A program made the position numbers and the translations under genes. From Halothiobacillus sp. (lineage in GTDB: Bacteria > Pseudomonadota > Gammaproteobacteria > Halothiobacillales > Halothiobacillaceae), in NCBI GenBank assembly GCA_016278265.1, contig JADQCE010000001.1, forward strand, positions 124,001 through 188,000: a DNA stretch of 64,000 nucleotides, written 5' to 3'. Under the pieces are notes generated by a model. That model saw only the letters and a list, made by a program, of their open reading frames with translations, ran no database searches and was not told the DNA's origin. Of this stretch, positions 26,606-36,921 are shown in pieces; position 1 is the first letter of the stretch; each line of letters opens with the position of its first letter.

Positions 26606-28006
26606 TCATTCGTCGGACTGGCCGGCGCGTCGCTCGATTTCCTGCAGGGTCGACTCGATGCGTGCTTGGGCACGTGGATTGTCGGCGGTGTAGGTGTAGG
26701 CGGTTTCCAGTTCCTGGTGAGCGGCCACCAGGTTGTCCTTGAGCAGGAAATAACGGCCGAGTTGTTCGTGGTGTTCCAGCGGGCGAGCCGCGGCGCTGGC
26801 CGCACGGGAGAGCGTCAGTGCCACCTCGGGATCCTTGGGACGTGATTCGATGGCTTGGCGTGCGGTCTGGTAGGCGGTTTTGGTATCGCCGCGATCGAGC
26901 ATCCAGTCGACCTCGACGCGGAGCAGGGTGCTGTCGTCGGGGTAAAGCGAGATCAAATCCGCGAGGACGTGATCTGCCTCTTGCATTTGCCCGCTGTCGT
27001 TCAGTGCTCGTGCCAGTGGCAGGGCATACCAGCGGTTGCCCGGGTTTTCACGGTAGAGCGGGCGCAACTTCTCGACGGCCAGGTCGTGTTTGCCCTGGCG
27101 CTGGGCGGCAATGGCCTGGCGATACGTCTCGTCAGGCTCGCCCAGGGAAAGCCTGCTACGGCCACTGAGTGCCGCTAGCCGCGCGCGGGCAAGTCGGAAC
27201 GATTCGCTGTCGGTGGCGCCGAAGCGGTCATGGTTCAGTCCGGCAAGCCGGTCACGGATCGCGCTGATGCGCGCGCTGTTCATCGGGTGGGTGCGCAGGA
27301 ACTCGAACTGTCGCCCGGGGGCGGCACCGGCCCGTCTTTGTAGCGTCTCGAAGAAGCTGGCCATGCCGCGCGGATCGATATCGGCTTGGCGCAGGGTGTC
27401 GATGGCAATGCGATCGGCTTCGCGCTCGTGCATGCGTGTGTAGTTGATCGCATTCTGTGCCGCCCCGGCGATGCCGGCTGTCGCAACCGCGGCGCCGAGT
27501 TGTGGGTCGATGGCGCCCAGCAGGATGCCGGCGATGAAGCCGGCGACGGCGGTCATGCTGTTGCCGGTCTGTGCGGCGACCATTTGTGCGATGTGGCGCT
27601 GGGTGGCGTGGGCGATTTCATGGGCGACCACGCCGGCCAGTTCGCTTTCGTTCTCCGTGGCCAGCATTAAGCCCGAGAAGATAGCGATGTATCCCCCCGG
27701 TACGGTGAACGCGTTGATCATCGGGTTGTCGACGATGATCAACTGCGGCGCGAAGCGTGTGCCGGAGGCCGATGACATCAGGCGAATGCCCAGGTCATTA
27801 AGGTAGGAATCGAGCAGGGGGTCCTCGATCACGCCGCCGCGCGCGCGCAGCTGCGCGAAGACCTCCGCGCCAATCTGGCGTTCTTCTGCGGGCGAGAGCA
27901 CGGTGTCGACCGGGTTGCCCAGTTCCGGTAGCTGCGCGTCGGCGCGACCGGACAGGCTGGTGAGCAGCAAGGCAGTCAGCAGTAGGGTGAACAGGTGTCG
28001 TGTCAT
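26606..28006 (-). CDS. bepA: BepA-like periplasmic M48 metalloprotease with TPR repeats
   Basis: Periplasmic zinc protease and chaperone of outer-membrane protein assembly. 466 residues: signal peptide ending about residue 20 (SGRADA-QL), M48 catalytic domain with GGYIAIFSGLM, then VVAHEIAHATQRHI (HExxH zinc motif) and the downstream glutamate in NYTRMHEREADRIA, then helical TPR-type repeats in the last 200 residues. ATG 28006 is selected because the signal peptide begins there; ATG 28036 is the alternative. Length and layout match BepA (about 480). Confidence 0.9.
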   Translation of the reverse strand: MTRHLFTLLLTALLLTSLSGRADAQLPELGNPVDTVLSPAEERQIGAEVFAQLRARGGVIEDPLLDSYLNDLGIRLMSSASGTRFAPQLIIVDNPMINAFTVPGGYIAIFSGLMLATENESELAGVVAHEIAHATQRHIAQMVAAQTGNSMTAVAGFIAGILLGAIDPQLGAAVATAGIAGAAQNAINYTRMHEREADRIAIDTLRQADIDPRGMASFFETLQRRAGAAPGRQFEFLRTHPMNSARISAIRDRLAGLNHDRFGATDSESFRLARARLAALSGRSRLSLGEPDETYRQAIAAQRQGKHDLAVEKLRPLYRENPGNRWYALPLARALNDSGQMQEADHVLADLISLYPDDSTLLRVEVDWMLDRGDTKTAYQTARQAIESRPKDPEVALTLSRAASAAARPLEHHEQLGRYFLLKDNLVAAHQELETAYTYTADNPRAQARIESTLQEIERRAGQSDE

Positions 28007-28326
28007 GGGGTTTGTGTATTGCTTCCCGTGGCTCATGTTTGTCGCCTGCGCTTGGACCGTATGCTCTGGTCCGGGTTTCCGGGTGTGATGAAGAATCTTC
28101 GGCGGACGTGGTGCATGTGGCGCAGTCCACGCGGTGTTGGTGCCCTGTCTGTAACTGTGCCATTTCATGGCAGTGCCCCGTTGGTGAACGGCCATGCCCC
28201 CGAGACGTTCTCGGCAGGCTTGCCCCGATTGGGGCTCCCAAGGGGTCGAAGGGTTCTTGATGGACGCGGTGTGACACTGGCCGCTAAACTGCCGCGCAGT
28301 CCTACGTGAACCGCTTTGGAGAGATT
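28007..28326. other. Divergent intergenic region, nothing assigned
   Basis: Must hold the promoters of the divergent protease and rhodanese genes. A TAAACT at about 28285 could be a -10, but no -35 fits. No RNA gene, repeat or believable small gene was seen. Confidence 0.4.
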
Positions 28327-28647
28327 ATGGCAGCCTACGAAAGCATCAGTGCCGATGAGTTGAACGCGCGGCTTGACGAGGTCGCCCTGTTCGACGTGCG
28401 TGGCCCGGCCGAGACGGATCGCGGCGTGATCGAGGGGGCCGCCCTGGTGCCGCTACACCTGGTGCCGATGAATGTCGATCGTTTCCGGGGTGATCATGAT
28501 GTGGTCATCTATTGCCATAGTGGTGCCCGCTCGGCGCAGGCCTGCCAATTCCTGGCGGGCCAGGGTATCGACCGACTCTTCAACCTTGAAGGTGGGGTGA
28601 TGTACTGGGCGGGCTCGGGCCTCCCGTTGGTGGCGCCGGAGAAGTAA
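28327..28647 (+). CDS. Single-domain rhodanese
   Basis: Cytoplasmic sulfurtransferase, 106 residues with no signal. The catalytic loop is CHSGARS with cysteine 63, following VVIYC, and the conserved FDVRGPAE and LEGGVMYW segments are present. Such proteins carry sulfane sulfur as a cysteine persulfide. ATG 28327 follows GGAGAG by five bases; a GTG at 28306 is in frame. A TusA-like gene follows after 68 bases, a pairing known from sulfur-oxidation (rhd-tusA) clusters. Confidence 0.9.
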   Translation: MAAYESISADELNARLDEVALFDVRGPAETDRGVIEGAALVPLHLVPMNVDRFRGDHDVVIYCHSGARSAQACQFLAGQGIDRLFNLEGGVMYWAGSGLPLVAPEK

Positions 28648-28715
28648 GTCTGTTGACTGCCCGGGCGCACAAGTTGCCCGGGCTCGTTTTATCGTTGCTG
28701 CCGGAGGGAGTGTCA

Positions 28716-28952
28716 ATGACTGAAGAGGCGCCGATCGAGGTGGATGCCCGGGGGCTGTCCTGTCCCATGCCGTTGCTCAAGGCGCGCAAGGCGCTGGCGA
28801 CGGCGGCGACCGGGCAGCGGATCGTGGTGTTGGCCACGGACCGCGGAGCGGAAAGTGATTTCCGTGCCTACTGCGAGCGCGCCGGCCACGAGCTGGCGCG
28901 GCTCGAATGGCAGGGAGACGAGTTGCGGGTCGAGCTGATTCGCGGCGAGTAG
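28716..28952 (+). CDS. TusA family sulfurtransferase
   Basis: 78 residues. The family motif DARGLSCPMPLLKARKAL has the CPxP cysteine at 16, which carries persulfide sulfur. ATG 28716 follows GGAGGGAG. TusA proteins act in tRNA thiolation, and in sulfur oxidisers they pass sulfur to cytoplasmic oxidation systems. Beside a rhodanese and close to soxXAB, the second role is likely, but no dsrE, dsr or hdr genes are seen here. Confidence 0.9.
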   Translation: MTEEAPIEVDARGLSCPMPLLKARKALATAATGQRIVVLATDRGAESDFRAYCERAGHELARLEWQGDELRVELIRGE

Positions 28953-29146
28953 TTTTGTCGGAATGGTTCGGCGGGTTTCGATGACCCCAGGGATGGGGAT
29001 TGTGTCGTTGTGTTGTGAGCGGGTGCCGGAGCCTTTGGCCATGATGCCGGTCGGGGTAGGCGTTCGCGGGGGTTCTGGCGTATTGTCAGAGCCGTCAATG
29101 ACAACAACAACGACAGAACGAATTTGACACAAGGGAGTGATGAGCC

Positions 29147-30094
29147 ATGGGGAATGCCCACCCGATTCGCCTGCTTATGGCAGGTATCTTCATGTTTGGC
29201 CTGCTGTTTTCCGGACTGGCCCGGGCCGAATTTCAACCGTTTATCGAAGGCAACGCGTTGCCGGGGGATGTGGAGGCCTCTGCCGAAGCGGCGCGCGAGA
29301 AGTTGACCGCCGAGGGCTTCGAATTGGTCGGGGACTACGCGCCTACCGACGGCGTGCATGTCCTGGTGGTGACCAACGACGCCTTGCTCGACACGGCGGC
29401 GCGCAGCCCGCGAGGTGGATACGGCGCGGTCCTGAGCGTGGCGCTCGAGCAAACCGAGAACGGCACGCGCGTCTCCTACCAGCATCCGCAGTACCTCGCG
29501 CATGGCTACCGTTTGGAGTCGGACAATGAGCCCGTATTTCAGGCGATGGCGAAGGCACTCGGTGCCATTGGCTATTTCGGCGCCGAGCCCATTTCCACCG
29601 CCAACCTGCGCACCTATCAGTACGCGTTTGGTCTTGAGACCTTCGAAGACTCGATCGATCTCGGCGGGTTCGACTCCTTCAATGCCGCCGACCGACAGAT
29701 CGCCAGTCGTGCCGACAACGGCGAGCGAGGCACCGAGCTGGTCTACCGTGTGCGCATTCCGGGACGCGACCAGGTGGTCTACGGTGTGGGCATGCACACC
29801 GACGATCCGAACGCGAACGGGGCAGCGCTGGTGCAAGCAGTCGATCATGACGCGCCTCGTGGCTATGCGTTCCTGCCGTACCCGGTGCTGCTCGATGGCA
29901 CCGAGGCGGAAACGCTCAGTCTGCGCTTTCGCATGGCGTTGTTCTTCCCTGATCTACCCATGATGGGTGGTGATGCCTCGTTCTTTAAGCTGCGCAAGGC
30001 ACCCGATGCCGTCAACCAGCTGATGCTTGAGGTGGTCGACGGCGAGATCGAGCAGGAAGAGCGGAGTTCGGGTGGCGGCTTCGGCACCTTCTGA
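29147..30094 (+). CDS. Exported protein of unknown function
   Basis: 315 residues; I do not recognise a family with confidence. It has a signal peptide (hydrophobic residues about 8-24, cleavage near ARA-EF). The N-terminal third (EASAEAAREKLTAEGFELVG then VLVVTNDALL and GYGAVLSVALEQ) has a helix-strand pattern loosely like DUF302; the middle is beta-rich with VYRVRIPGRDQVVYGVG; the C-terminus has MALFFPDLPMMGGD and a polar glycine-rich end. No cysteines or haem sites, so it is not a cytochrome. Ribosome site GGGAG precedes ATG 29147. The position after rhodanese-tusA suggests a sulfur role, but that is only context. Confidence 0.75.
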   Translation: MGNAHPIRLLMAGIFMFGLLFSGLARAEFQPFIEGNALPGDVEASAEAAREKLTAEGFELVGDYAPTDGVHVLVVTNDALLDTAARSPRGGYGAVLSVALEQTENGTRVSYQHPQYLAHGYRLESDNEPVFQAMAKALGAIGYFGAEPISTANLRTYQYAFGLETFEDSIDLGGFDSFNAADRQIASRADNGERGTELVYRVRIPGRDQVVYGVGMHTDDPNANGAALVQAVDHDAPRGYAFLPYPVLLDGTEAETLSLRFRMALFFPDLPMMGGDASFFKLRKAPDAVNQLMLEVVDGEIEQEERSSGGGFGTF

Positions 30095-30164
30095 ACTTGG
30101 TTGGTGATCGGCTGATGCCGCTCGCCGTGGGCGCCTGTGTTGCGCCCAAAGTGGTGAAATCTGT

Positions 30165-30184
30165 CCAATAACACGTTATATTGG
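30165..30184. promoter_or_regulatory. Palindromic site upstream of ilvB
   Basis: CCAATA and TATTGG arms with inner AC/GT also paired (eight of ten positions per arm), in a local AT-rich patch containing a TTATAT -10-like element. It is a possible operator for ilvBHC. Confidence 0.35.
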
Positions 30185-30255
30185 CAGGTCTACGATTGAG
30201 ACCGCCGGGCCCCAACGGGCGCATCCGCGGTTGATGGCAGCCTGCTCGGCCGGCG

Positions 30256-30390
30256 ATGATCTCGCCGCCCGGGCGGGCTGCCGTCGTCATGGGCTGCGTT
30301 GATCGCGTTGCACTCTTTGCTTTCGAGCAAACTCAATGAGAAGTGGATGACCATCCGGGGCGTACCCCGGATGCGGGGACGGTTACCCCG
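30256..30390 (+). promoter_or_regulatory. Attenuator-like leader of ilvBHC
   Basis: A 27-codon open frame (30256-30339) contains Val-Val, two further Val, Ile and Leu codons, but only a weak ribosome site. It is followed by alternating segments CGGGG (30356-30360), CCCCG (30365-30369), CGGGG (30374-30378) and CCCCG (30386-30390), which can pair 1:2 and 3:4, or 2:3. The first hairpin extends to ATCCGGGG / CCCCGGAT with loop CGTA. No T run follows. Confidence 0.35.
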
Positions 30391-30485
30391 AAATCGGACG
30401 CTCGCTCCGGTGGTTCGCCCACCGTCGAGTCGATCGTCAAGTCATTTATTCAGTGAAACGCGCAAGTTTCGAGGTGAGTACTCTC

Positions 30486-32186
30486 GTGGAATTATCCGGC
30501 GGTCAAATCCTGGTCGAGTGCCTCAAGGCGGAAGGGGTCGATACGGTCTTCGGCTACCCCGGTGGGGCAGTCCTTCACATCTACGATGCCCTGTTTCAGC
30601 AGGAAGACGTCCAGCACGTGCTCGTGCGCCACGAACAGGGCGCGGTCCACATGGCCGACGGCTATGCCCGTGCCACCGGCAAGCCGGGCGTGGTGCTGGT
30701 TACTTCCGGCCCGGGGGCGACCAACGCCGTGACCGGCATTGCCACCGCGCACATGGATTCGATCCCGCTGGTGGTCTTCACCGGCCAGGTGCATAGCGCG
30801 CTGATTGGCAACGACGCCTTCCAGGAAGTCGACAACGTCGGCATCACGCGCCCCTGCGTGAAGCACAACTTCATGGTCAAGGACGTGCGTGACATGGCCG
30901 AGACCATCAAGAAGGCCTTCTACGTGGCGACCACCGGTCGCCCGGGCCCGGTTGTGGTCGACATCCCCAAGGATGTCACCGACCCGAAGGTCAAGGTGCC
31001 GTTCGAGTACCCGGAAAAGGTCGCGATGCGTTCCTACCAGCCGACCGAGAAGGGGCACTCCGGGCAGATCCGCAAGGCGGTCGACCTGATCGTCAACGCC
31101 GAGCGCCCGATGATCTACACCGGCGGCGGCGTCATCCTCGGTCGTGCGGCCGACGAGCTGACCCATTTCACGCGCAAGCTCGGTTACCCGATCACGCAGA
31201 CCCTCATGGGCCTGGGCGCCTACCCGGCGAATGACAAGCAGCATCTGGGCATGCTCGGCATGCACGGCACCTACGAGGCCAACATGGGCATGCATCATTG
31301 CGATGTCCTGATCGCTATCGGCGCGCGTTTCGATGACCGCGTCACGGGGGATCTGTCCAAGTTCTGCCCGTACGCCAAGATCGTGCACGTCGACATCGAC
31401 CCGTCCTCGATCTCGAAGAACGTGATCGTCGACGTGCCGATCGTTGGCGCGGTCAAGTCGGTGCTCACCGAGATGATCGAGTTGGTTAACCAGGCCGGCG
31501 GCGCGAAGAAGACCAAGGAGCTCGAGTCTTGGTGGGACCAGATCGAGCAGTGGCGCGGCATGAAGTGCCTCGAATACAAGTGGTCCGACGAGATCATCAA
31601 GCCGCAGTACGTGGTGCAGAAGCTCTGGGAGGTCACCGGCGGTGATGCCTTTGTCACCTCCGATGTCGGTCAGCACCAGATGTGGGCGGCGCAGTACTAC
31701 GGCTTCAACAAGCCGCACCGCTGGATCAACTCCGGCGGTCTGGGCACGATGGGCTTCGGCCTGCCGGCCGCGCTGGGCGCCAAGTGGGCGTTTCCCGACG
31801 AGGAGGTGGCCTGCGTGACCGGCGAGGGCAGCATTCAGATGTGCAGCCAGGAGCTGTCCACGGCGCTGCAGTACCAGCTGCCGATCAAGATCGTCAGCCT
31901 CAACAACGGCTACCTCGGCATGGTCCGTCAATGGCAGGAGTTCTTCTATTCCGGTCGCTACGCGATGAGCTACATGGAATCCCTGCCGGATTTCGTCAAG
32001 CTGGCCGAGTCCTACGGACACGTCGGCATGCGCATCGAGAAACCATCCGACGTCGAGGGCGCGCTCCGGGAGGCGTTCGCCATGAAGGACCGCCTGGTCT
32101 TCATGGACTTCCAGACCGATCCGGAAGAGAACGTCTACCCGATGGTTCCCGCTGGCGCGGGCCTCAACGAAATGATCCTGCTGTGA
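30486..32186 (+). CDS. ilvB: Acetolactate synthase large subunit
   Basis: ThDP and FAD enzyme making acetolactate or acetohydroxybutyrate, the first common step to valine, leucine and isoleucine. 566 residues: N-terminal GVDTVFGYPGGAVLHIYDAL with the catalytic glutamate in VRHEQGAVHMADGY, the FAD-binding middle domain, and the ThDP motif from GEGSIQMCSQEL to NNGYLGMVRQWQEFF. GTG 30486 gives the family start MELSGGQIL and has GAGGTGAG eight bases upstream; GTG 30453 is in frame but less likely. ilvH and ilvC follow. Confidence 0.96.
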   Translation: MELSGGQILVECLKAEGVDTVFGYPGGAVLHIYDALFQQEDVQHVLVRHEQGAVHMADGYARATGKPGVVLVTSGPGATNAVTGIATAHMDSIPLVVFTGQVHSALIGNDAFQEVDNVGITRPCVKHNFMVKDVRDMAETIKKAFYVATTGRPGPVVVDIPKDVTDPKVKVPFEYPEKVAMRSYQPTEKGHSGQIRKAVDLIVNAERPMIYTGGGVILGRAADELTHFTRKLGYPITQTLMGLGAYPANDKQHLGMLGMHGTYEANMGMHHCDVLIAIGARFDDRVTGDLSKFCPYAKIVHVDIDPSSISKNVIVDVPIVGAVKSVLTEMIELVNQAGGAKKTKELESWWDQIEQWRGMKCLEYKWSDEIIKPQYVVQKLWEVTGGDAFVTSDVGQHQMWAAQYYGFNKPHRWINSGGLGTMGFGLPAALGAKWAFPDEEVACVTGEGSIQMCSQELSTALQYQLPIKIVSLNNGYLGMVRQWQEFFYSGRYAMSYMESLPDFVKLAESYGHVGMRIEKPSDVEGALREAFAMKDRLVFMDFQTDPEENVYPMVPAGAGLNEMILL

Positions 32187-32198
32187 GGGCGGCCTGAC

Positions 32199-33771
<1,573 letters not shown>

Positions 33772-33813
33772 TTGCGGGGCGATCGCGCGAGACAATCCCG
33801 GGAGGGGCAGAAC

Positions 33814-34593
33814 ATGGATCACGAAACGCATACCGACGAGCAGGCGCAAGAGGCGCAGGCGGCCCATCGGCGGCGCAAGGCGATCTACCTTCTGCCCAAC
33901 CTGTTCACGACCGGCGCCTTGTTCGCCGGTTTTTTCGCGATTGTAATGGCCGTTCAGGACAACTTCGTCTCGGCGGCCATCGCCGTTTTCGTCGCCATGT
34001 TGCTGGATGGCCTGGACGGGCGTGTCGCGCGAATGACCGGCACGGAGTCTGAGTTCGGTATCCAGTACGACTCGCTCTCCGATGTGGTCTCCTTCGGCAT
34101 TGCCCCGGCACTGATCGTCTACCTCTGGAGTCTGCAGGGCATGGGCGATCGCTGGGGCATGCTCGGCGCGTTCGTCTTCGCCGCGGCGGCGGCGATTCGT
34201 CTGGCGCGTTTCAACGTGCAGGTGGAAACGGTCGACAAGGGCTACTTCGTGGGGCTGGCTTCGCCTGCGGCCGCGGCGGTCCTGATGAGCATGGTGTGGT
34301 TTTTCGAGGCGCATGACATCCCGTTTCAGGCACAGCAAGGCTGGGTCTGGGTGATCACCATCACCACCGGGTTGTTGATGGTCTCGAGCTTTCCGTACTT
34401 CAGCGGCAAACGGCTCTCGCCGCGCCTGCGGCTGTCCTTTCTCAGCCTGCCGATCGCGATCATCGTGTTCGTGCTGCTCTTGAGGGATTTCGCGCTGACG
34501 CTCTGGGTGATCGCTAGTGCCTATGCGCTTTCGGCCCCGTTGTGGACGCTCTCGCGCGGATTGCGCCGGCGCCTGAAACGCTCGATGTCTTGA
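33814..34593 (+). CDS. pssA: CDP-diacylglycerol-serine O-phosphatidyltransferase
   Basis: Inner-membrane enzyme making phosphatidylserine. 259 residues with about eight membrane helices and the CDP-alcohol phosphotransferase signature (DGLDGRVARMTG, then SEFGIQYDSLSD) near residues 62-87. The N-terminal 25 residues are hydrophilic and rich in Gln/Glu/His. ATG 33814 follows GGGAGGGG. It lies between ilvC and leuA, an order found in other gammaproteobacteria. Confidence 0.95.
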   Translation: MDHETHTDEQAQEAQAAHRRRKAIYLLPNLFTTGALFAGFFAIVMAVQDNFVSAAIAVFVAMLLDGLDGRVARMTGTESEFGIQYDSLSDVVSFGIAPALIVYLWSLQGMGDRWGMLGAFVFAAAAAIRLARFNVQVETVDKGYFVGLASPAAAAVLMSMVWFFEAHDIPFQAQQGWVWVITITTGLLMVSSFPYFSGKRLSPRLRLSFLSLPIAIIVFVLLLRDFALTLWVIASAYALSAPLWTLSRGLRRRLKRSMS

Positions 34594-34624
34594 ATCGGAG
34601 CGCCTCGGTCGTTAACTTGGCAAG

Positions 34625-34738
34625 ATGAGCAGTCGTTTTCGCACAGCCCGTTATCCCCTCCCGACCACCGTTCCGGTGGTGGGGCTGCGCGTCGTCTGCC
34701 CGTCGCTGCTGCTGCGACTGCCCCGCTGGGGCGATTGA
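34625..34738 (+). CDS. Probable leuA leader peptide
   Basis: 37-codon open frame in the leuA 5' region. Codons 16-24 encode Val-Pro-Val-Val-Gly-Leu-Arg-Val-Val and codons 28-32 Leu-Leu-Leu-Arg-Leu, a strong clustering of regulatory amino acids as in attenuation leader peptides. Hairpins overlap it: ACCACCG / CGGTGGT inside the Val codons and GTCGC / GCGAC over the Leu codons. The ribosome site is weak. The stop is 91 bases before leuA. Ribosome stalling at scarce leucine or valine would free downstream leader RNA. Confidence 0.55.
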   Translation: MSSRFRTARYPLPTTVPVVGLRVVCPSLLLRLPRWGD

Positions 34739-34829
34739 CACGATGCCTGGCGAGGCGACCCACGCGACCACCGACTAGATAAAGAACGTCCGACGGGGGA
34801 ACCCGGCGGCGACACCTGAGGTTTTTGCC
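34739..34829 (+). promoter_or_regulatory. Possible attenuator region before leuA
   Basis: Between the leader peptide stop and leuA. CCG-GGG-GAA-CCC-CGG forms a nested stem (about 34791-34808), and ACCT / AGGT next to TTTTT covers the GAGG ribosome site of leuA. There is no perfect terminator, so control could be translational. Confidence 0.3.
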
Positions 34830-36377
34830 ATGAGCAGCAGTGACTCCTTGATCATCTTCGACACCACGCTTCGCGACGGCGAGCAGAGCCCGGGCGCGTC
34901 CATGACGCGTGACGAGAAGCTGCGTATCGCCCGTCAGCTCGAGCGGCTGGGCGTGGACGTGATCGAGGCCGGCTTTGCCGCGGCGAGCGAGGGCGATTTC
35001 AACGCCATCCGCACCATCGCCGAACACGTCGAGCACTCGACAATCTGCTCGCTGGCACGCGCCGGCGAGAAGGACGTACGTCGCGCCGGCGAAGCGGTCT
35101 CCCCGGCACCGCGGCGGCGTATTCACACGTTTATCGCCACCAGCCCGATCCACATGGAGAAAAAGCTCCGCATGACGCCGGACGAGGTGGTCGGCCATGC
35201 GGTAAAGGCGATCAAGATCGCGCGCGAGTACACCGATGACGTCGAGTTCTCGGCCGAGGACGCGGTGCGCTCGGAGATGGATTTCCTGGTGCGGGTATTC
35301 GAGGCGGCGATCGAGGCCGGCGCGACCACGCTCAACGTGCCGGACACGGTCGGGTACGCCACGCCGGACCAGTGGGCCGAGCAGATGGCGATCCTGATCG
35401 AGCGGGTCAACGGCTCGGAGAAGGTGGTCTGGTCGACGCACTGCCACAACGACCTCGGTCTGGCCGTGGCTAACTCGCTGGCCGCGGTACGCTCGGGGTT
35501 CCGGCAGGTCGAGTGCACCATCAACGGTCTCGGCGAGCGGGCCGGTAACGCCGCGCTCGAGGAGGTGGTGATGGCCACCCGCACTCGGCCGGACATCTAC
35601 GGCGTGTCGACCCGCATCGACGCCACCCAGATCGTGCCGACCTCCAAGCTGGTCTCCACGATTACCGGCTACCCGGTGCAGCCGAACAAGGCGATCGTCG
35701 GCGCCAACGCCTTCGCCCACGAGTCCGGCATCCACCAGGACGGCGTGCTCAAGCACCGCGAGACCTACGAGATCATGCGGGCCGAGGACGTTGGCTGGTC
35801 CACCAACCGGTTGTCGCTGGGCAAGCTTTCCGGGCGCAATGCCTTCAAGAGCCGCCTGAAGGATCTGGGCGTCGAGCTCGAAAGCGAGGAGGCGCTCAAC
35901 GATGCCTTCCGCCGCTTCAAGGAATTGGCCGACAAGAAACGCGAGATCTTCGACGAGGACATCCAGGCGTTGGTCTCGGAGGTCTATGACGAGCAGGAAG
36001 AGGCCTTCCGCCTGGTCGCGCTTCACGTCTGCTCGGAAACCGGCGAGACGCCGGAGGCGACCATTACCGCCTCGATCCACGGCGAGGAAATGACCGCGAC
36101 GGCCACCGGGGCCGGCCCGGTCGACGCTGCGCTGGCAGCGATCGAGAAGATCGTCGCCTCGGGCGCCAACCTGCAGCTCTACTCGGTAAACAACATCACC
36201 AGTGGCACCGACGCCCAGGGCGAAGTGAACGTGCGCCTCGAGCGTGCCGGGCGCATCGTCACCGGGCAGGGCGCAGACACGGATATCGTGATCGCCTCGG
36301 CGAAGGCCTACCTCAATGCCATCGAGCGCCTCGAGCATCCCCCGAAGCGCGCCCACCCGCAGATGGGTGACGTGTGA
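34830..36377 (+). CDS. leuA: 2-isopropylmalate synthase LeuA
   Basis: Condenses acetyl-CoA with 2-ketoisovalerate, the first committed step to leucine. 515 residues: TIM-barrel domain with [32 protein letters not shown] and the metal site [14 protein letters not shown]; then [18 protein letters not shown]; and a C-terminal regulatory LeuA dimer domain from about residue 390 that binds leucine for feedback inhibition. Preceded by a leader peptide. The rest of the leucine pathway (leuBCD) is outside this window. Confidence 0.97.
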   Translation: MSSSDSLIIFDTTLRDGEQSPGASMTRDEKLRIARQLERLGVDVIEAGFAAASEGDFNAIRTIAEHVEHSTICSLARAGEKDVRRAGEAVSPAPRRRIHTFIATSPIHMEKKLRMTPDEVVGHAVKAIKIAREYTDDVEFSAEDAVRSEMDFLVRVFEAAIEAGATTLNVPDTVGYATPDQWAEQMAILIERVNGSEKVVWSTHCHNDLGLAVANSLAAVRSGFRQVECTINGLGERAGNAALEEVVMATRTRPDIYGVSTRIDATQIVPTSKLVSTITGYPVQPNKAIVGANAFAHESGIHQDGVLKHRETYEIMRAEDVGWSTNRLSLGKLSGRNAFKSRLKDLGVELESEEALNDAFRRFKELADKKREIFDEDIQALVSEVYDEQEEAFRLVALHVCSETGETPEATITASIHGEEMTATATGAGPVDAALAAIEKIVASGANLQLYSVNNITSGTDAQGEVNVRLERAGRIVTGQGADTDIVIASAKAYLNAIERLEHPPKRAHPQMGDV

Positions 36378-36396
36378 CGCGGAGGCCGGTCTGAGC

Positions 36397-36921
36397 ATGG
36401 CCTTGCGGGTTGATCGGGAGGCCGCCCTGGGGTGGCTCGGTATCGAGAGTTTTCGCCCCAGTGGGCGCGTGCGCCCGGCCCGTTTGCAATCGCCCGTCGA
36501 TGACGATGAGCCGATCAGCGATGCGACCGTCGAGGCGCGGGACGAGCCGCAGCCGGACTCGGCTGAAGCCCCGGTGGAAACCTCGGTCGATGTCCCGACC
36601 CCGGTGCCTGACGGGATGGATGACGGGCCACATCGGGAAGAGCCCGTTGGCGAGGCGGCCCTGACCCCGGCTCAGGCGCCGGGCGATCCGGCCGACGAGG
36701 TGCTGCCGGACCGGTTGTGTCTGGCGGTCGACTCCCCCCATCGTCCACTGGCCGAGGCGATTGCCCAGGTCGGCGGTCTGGCCTGCGAAACGGCTGAGGG
36801 CGGCGACATCGTGACCGTGAGAGGGGAAACCTGGGAGCTGGCGGCTCTGGCCGGTGATGGGGCTGCCAAGCGTCGGCTGTGGCGGGCCCTGGTAGCCCGT
36901 GGCCGGCGGGTGCGCGGGTGA
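36397..36921 (+). CDS. holD: Candidate DNA polymerase III psi subunit (HolD-like)
   Basis: 174 residues, not recognisable at a glance. Three things suggest HolD. The gene is immediately upstream of and overlaps rimI, as holD does in E. coli. The N-terminus (REAALGWLGIESFRPSGRV) resembles the HolD start with its LGI followed by an aromatic residue and arginines. The end (GAAKRRLWRALVARGRR) resembles the HolD final helix. In between is a 70-residue Pro/Asp/Glu-rich low-complexity stretch (about 35-105) that E. coli HolD lacks. If correct, it bridges clamp loader and SSB through the chi subunit. ATG 36397 follows GGAGG. Confidence 0.45.
   Translation: MALRVDREAALGWLGIESFRPSGRVRPARLQSPVDDDEPISDATVEARDEPQPDSAEAPVETSVDVPTPVPDGMDDGPHREEPVGEAALTPAQAPGDPADEVLPDRLCLAVDSPHRPLAEAIAQVGGLACETAEGGDIVTVRGETWELAALAGDGAAKRRLWRALVARGRRVRG

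Noticed and set aside
34521-36398. 625-codon open frame antisense to leuA
   Set aside because: Its composition is that of a complementary shadow frame; leuA is complete and conserved on the other strand.
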